This document shows, piece after piece, positions 41,701 to 47,700 of a stretch of 64,000 nucleotides of DNA. The first letter of the stretch is position 1. Every line of letters begins with the position of its first letter. The DNA lies in the NCBI RefSeq assembly GCF_002443255.2, contig NW_019211459.1, positions 1,616,838 to 1,680,837 of the forward strand, written 5' to 3'. Below the pieces are notes generated by a model. The model saw nothing but the letters and a program-made list of their open reading frames with translations, was not told where the DNA came from and did not search any database. A program made the translations under genes and the position numbers. The DNA is from Varroa destructor. Taxonomy: Eukaryota > Arthropoda > Arachnida > Mesostigmata > Varroidae.

Positions 41701-44700
41701 TACGATGACTTGTGACGGTCTTCGAGGTCGCGAGCTCGTTCCGCATAAAGGTTGACAATGTTCGAAATCTCTTGCTGCTCACCTTCTCTGGCGTTCCGTA
41801 AGGAAGTTGCATTGTCCCTCTGTTACATGCAGTTTCTGTATTCGACATGAATAAATATATTCTACTTAAGGTCAAAAAAAAACGCAGAAGATTAGAAATG
41901 CTATTGTCCTCTGGATCTGGGAACCGCTCACATCTTACAAAGCGTAAGATGGTGAACTGGTACGCGCATAGCCAGGAAAGGGTTTACAGTTTCAGAATAA
42001 AAAATGTGTAGTCTTCCGGATTCCTTATCTCTAGACCCGCAACACAAGTCATCTTCGATTAGGAAAAAGTTGTCTCTGAAGCGAGTACGTTAAACGCTGC
42101 CACACACCCAAATGTATCATAATTATTAAAGAATCTATGCAGAATCTAACTGTATCCTATAGACGATTTGTTCGAGGTGGAATCTTTTTATTAAATGTGC
42201 CACAGTTAATATATAATTGCTAAAAATAGCTTGTGTGTGTAAAGGGTGTACTGTAGGCGATATTGCGCCTGTGTTCTTTCGTAGCTAATATATGCTACAC
42301 AATGCCTTCTTTTCCATGTTACACTCCCCCCTTTGCGTGGACAATTGAAAGCAAGAATATTTTCCATGCACAAATCCCCCTTTCTACACTAAACACCTCT
42401 AAAGAAGGACAAGTCCACTCACCAGCTTTATATTGAGCACTATAGTCTTCAACACGCGACGGGCTGCTAGCGTTACTGATGTTAGGAGATATCAGCCCAT
42501 GCAGAGAGTAGATTTGGTTGTTTTGTAACGACAATTCATTATTCCGTTTGTGTACTGTGTGTGAAATATTCATATATATATTGATTCCACTTTTAGCTTA
42601 CCTCGTCAGACACGTCGATCTGTGAGGATCGAATCGACATTGAGGATCTAGGAGCTGACGAAAGCCTCCTGTTCGTCAAATTTTTCAGGTAAGATGCGAG
42701 AGGAGATTTGGAGAATAGATTTAGAATAATAGGAGAAGCACTTGCTGAAGCCAAAAAGAAACGGTAACTCGGAGTCCATAATGATCGCGAAAATACAATG
42801 CATTGGATATTGATAGTATATGTAATCATCGGTGGGCCTTAGAACGTCTGTCTGTACGATAAAAGAGATCATGATCGATGGTTAAAATCACCCTTGTGAA
42901 TTATCAATGTCAGACGCTAAATAAGGCTAGTAAATATAACGATTTTCTTCTGGTCGAATTCCGTTACGGCAAAAAATAGAACGTTCTGTAAAAAGATAAT
43001 GTTTCATTCCATGATTCTCAAAGCGCAAACGGGAGACTTTGTGCTTCTAGCTATTGCGGGGCTGTCTGAATCACATTAAATGATGATTGAGTTGGGTGAC
43101 GGTAAAAACCTTCGTCTGCTACCTAAAAATGTATCTGGGCCTATTTTGCATCGTTACCTATGGTTGTAGTAGTATATAGGTTGTATAGTAATGCTTGAGA
43201 AGTCGGGAAGCATACATTTATGTGCATGGTGTATATGTTTGTGTTTTTGTTATTTGGTTAGGAACCTGTGGACTAGGTGTCTTCATTGATATTGACATCA
43301 ATATTTTTGGTATAAGGATTAAATTTATAGTAACGCGATATGGTGTTGCTGAGATTCGACTTTCGATCTGATAAAATACTAAGAAGAAATTTTATTTTTA
43401 TTTACTAAAAGTTTAGATGAGTTAAAATCAATATTTACCAGATAGTAAAAGCTTTTGTGCTCAATGAAACTTTCGTGCTTACAGTTACGATGTGACGAAG
43501 TAAAAATATATCCGAAAATATCAAAAAGAATCCAGATATCCAGGCTAAGTACCAGGATGACTAACTTTGATCAGTCAGCTTTAACATACGTCCTCCATAC
43601 GATACTATATATATTAAAAAGATTACCTGCGGCTAGCAATCAATTTGGCCGTTATATAATATATAATAATTAATATAATCGTTTTTAAAACTTCATATGT
43701 CCATCACATACCTACCGTCATTAAAATCTATGTCTAATTATAAAAACAGTAACTGATCTTTTGAAACTATACATGAAAATGAATATATTTTAATTTCGTT
43801 TTAAATTTTACAAGAACGATAGGTAGGTTTGGAACGAGGCAAACTAACCCGCCACAAAAGGACTACGTTTTCGGTAAAGTTTTAATGCTGTTATCCAAAC
43901 AAATGGCAGTGCGATCATTTGTCAGATGTCTCACAAGCACCCATAGTTATCAATTAAATTTGTAATTTGTAAAAAGTAATTGTTGCTCTGCTTCGTACAC
44001 AGTCGGCAGATCCGTTTGTAAGGGTTATTGGACTTTTTTTTTCTGTTGGTTTTAGGTATTATCACTGCTATGATCTCATACCGTTGTCAGCGAAACTAGT
44101 CGTCTTTGACACACAACTGCAAGTCAAAAAAGCGTTCTTCGCCCTCGAATCAAATGGAGTCCGTGCCGCGCCACTCTGGGATTCCGCTCAACAGCAATTC
44201 GTCGGCATGTTGACCATCAGCGACTTCATTCAGATGCTCAGAAAATACTATCGCAACCCGCAACTGCAGATGGACGAGTTGGAACAGCACAAAATTGATA
44301 CTTGGAGAAGTGAGTTAAACGAACGCCTCGTCGCCTACTAGCGTTAAAATTCTATTGACGCATAAAGTGGCGGATGTGTCTGGGGTATGGTCTTTTCAAA
44401 ACGGATTCGAGCGATCTTTGCTCATGTAATAAATCAATATTATCGGGAAAACTTTATGGCAGCACAGCGTACACAAGTGCTTAACTTGCCGGTTTTGTTC
44501 CATGATTGGTTTTGCTTGTTTAACTAATCTCAGCCAGGTTAATGAAAGACAGTTGGCAGCTATTCAACCCTATAACTTTCCTGTGGCCCCCTTGCTGCAA
44601 TTGTTTCACTGCTTCGTTATAACATGAGCGAAGTAAATTAGCGTGACGGCCAACCTGTGAACTATGCTCCCGAACCTTGACTGTACCAACTGCGTTATTT

Positions 44701-47700
44701 CGTTGCCTATACAGCATTATATTTCCCTGATTCTGTCAATCGGCAGTAGCCTTGTCTTAATGTTTCCGTTACCTCAGATCAGTTTTTTGCCCCTAATTTT
44801 CTGCTCCAGTCATTAGATTCATGCAAGCTAAACTATTATCTCTACTACGGTAACACTGCTGCATTAGTTTTGTTCTCTTCTTAAATATTCCAGTAACCTC
44901 ATTACTTTCTTTCAGTTTGCCTATTATTCTATTCAAATCGTCCTATCCTCCCATCGTAATGAAACCGTTCCCACATTGTATGCATCCTGTTAACTGAAGC
45001 AATAACTGATATCATCGACTTTCCAGTTATAATCCCAAACTAATTTTACTACATTTGTATAGGTAAGATTAACTTCCAGCCTGCATGTAGCAACAGGTTG
45101 TCGTTGAGATTTTACCCAATTCAAATCTTGCTGGAAGGCAGATCTTAATTATTGAGTATTAACATGCACACACGTATGCATACTGATACACCTATTTTTT
45201 GCAATAGATTACGTAAGATAGAGAAAGACATGATACTATATATAGCAAATGTTCCAGAACGCGTTTTACTACTTAGCTTTCGCTTAGCTAGCGGAATGAA
45301 AAATCAATAGTTCTCGTATTTTTGACATAGTCGTAAAACATCTAAGCCCTTGCCCAGTTGACGCCAATAGAATTAAATTAAACAGGAGGGATTCGAAGTG
45401 GATATCTTGAGCTAGAGCCAATTCGACTCCCCACAATAAGGAAAAGCAACTATGAAGCACCTTAATGAGTTTTCTCGAAAAAAAAAAAAAAGAAAAAACT
45501 ATAATTATCATTCTTAAATAGAGCATAGTAATGAAAGCGTTTACGCTTAGCAATCGATCCAGACAACTAGTGATAGGACCTGCTGCATACAGAAACATTG
45601 TCAGATCAGCGATGTGAAGTTGCCTGACCGATAAGTAGTAACACAACAATTAAACAAGCTTCGTTTACTAAATAGCTATAAAAATATGTTTATTTCTAAT
45701 AAGTAGTTCCGTGCTATTTTTACGTGCCATAACACATTCTAGAAGCAATATGGATGTTTCCTAGCGACATGGTCAGACTGGTATAACATCATGGATCACT
45801 TACTGACGTTGCCATTATTCAAAATATCGGCTCGACTCGACTCGACTCGTCTCGTCGGTGACGCCATACTTGCACGTAGAGCTTCTTGAGCCACTGTTGT
45901 TTCCACACAGTAGATTTAGTCTTAGTTCCTGCAGTAGTCACTGTCAAATGTTAGTATTAATCGTGTTTCTACTGCGTGGTGTTGAAGCCTTGCTTGATAT
46001 AATGGTCGACTTGGCATGTTTCGTTAAGATTGTGTTTCCTACGTCCAAATTACACCCCCTTTGCCTTGCAACAGACAAAATCTGCGCTCGTCAACCTGGA
46101 CAACGTTTACCAGCTCTTCATCTTCTTTTATAGCGGGAGTTGTAAAAACGACTAGTCGTAAATGGGTACATGGGGAAAGGGGTAGTTTGAGCCTCGAATG
46201 GAGTGGCAACACGAAGTTCGCATAAATATCGCTGAATAAGTGTAATCGTTGTGCTCACGTTACGTCCATTTTGGAAGTCAGTTCAGTGCCCAGTTTTGTC
46301 GCCATGCGCTCTGTGTATATGTTATGGGTCCTGATACGTGTCACTGATAGTTATCTGAATCCGACAGATTAAGGTGGGGAACCTGAGCCGGCCTTTGTTC
46401 CGTCTGCATAATCATTGTCATTTTTTTTTTCTGACACTAAACACTGAGTGGCAGCAAAATACATATCGAAGAAACGTAAAAAGATACATTAGCAGTCGAT
46501 GAGTTGACCGGCGGACGATTCTGCTAGGATCTTTACCGTTTTTTTTTTTATACTAAACAATTTTTCATTTTAACAGATAATGATAATTTTCCGTAACGAT
46601 AACGATTCCTACATATATATCCATTCAACTTCCATACAAGTTGTTGGTATAACAATAAAATTATAAGCTCTGAAAGAACAAGTTCTCTATGGTGTATGAT
46701 GATCGCTTCTGACACGACATAATAGATTCATTTTGTACGGAACGAGCTAGAAAACGCGTGTATATTTAGAAGTAGACAAACGTAGACGTCATAATAAAGG
46801 CAAAGGTAAATATTTCTTAAAAATCAGGTTTGTTTCGAAGGGAAGGTGCTTTTTTTCGTTACCGGTATAACGACTAATACTAGTACGAAACGGAGATTGA
46901 CCTTTAAATCACCCTTATATTCGACCAGTGGTGTACATTGATCTATGAAAAGACCAATTAACGATAGATCTTTTTGGGATTTTATAAAAAGTGCAAATTT
47001 TCAACACATAGTGTTCTAGTCCTTACGCAATGAACACGTGTTCGGATAGCCATTATTTGCATTGCTTCCGTATTTACCTTTTTTGCATCCTGTTGTGTTT
47101 TTCTTTTGTAGCGGTTTTAACGAACATGCAGCGTCTTTTGGTATCGATCGGGCCCGACGCGTCGCTGTGTGACGCGATCATCGCGTTAATTCATCAGCGG
47201 GTGCACCGGCTTCCTGTAATCGATCCGCAAACTGGCAACGTCCTCTATGTGCTCACACACAAAAGAATATTGCGGTTTCTTTTCCTCTATGTAAGCGAAG
47301 AGATACACCTCAATATAGATTTGCTGCAGCTCACATGTAGCACGCAAGATCCATGCTTATATTATGTTAATTGCACACAGGTCTTTTTTTATTGTGATTA
47401 ACAGCTTTTTTGATCCGTCACAATGACCGCCGGCAAAGTACTCGATTATGGGTCAGACGGCATGTGCCTGACCATACGGAAGTTAACCAATTATGCATCA
47501 TACGTTGTTGATTTAACCTTTGCGTAGGATGATGACTTACGACCTTATCTCGAACGGACGCAAGTTCTACACTAAAAAAACAAAGACAGCTGCATTTTAA
47601 CTTACGTAGAACTAACTGGACATTACGATAAGTATCGTAGTCAAGGAGCAGTCTTTAGAGCAGTTATGTGCATTCCGCTTGTATGTGCGCTTATCCCGTA

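Larger units (their letters stand above)
31675..42596. other. Large AMPK gamma intron
   Basis: About 11 kb with no convincing coding exon. Noted inside: a hairpin (33748-33799), a possible Gypsy fragment (about 37.7 kb), (GGAAAC)3 near 37718, and several 60-160 codon open frames without recognisable domains (for example minus strand 36706-37194). Confidence 0.45.

Noticed and set aside
44084..44341. A complete short AMPK-gamma ORF ending at 44341
   Set aside because: The stop lies in intron read-through; the gtgagt donor at 44310 joins in frame to the exon at 47112.
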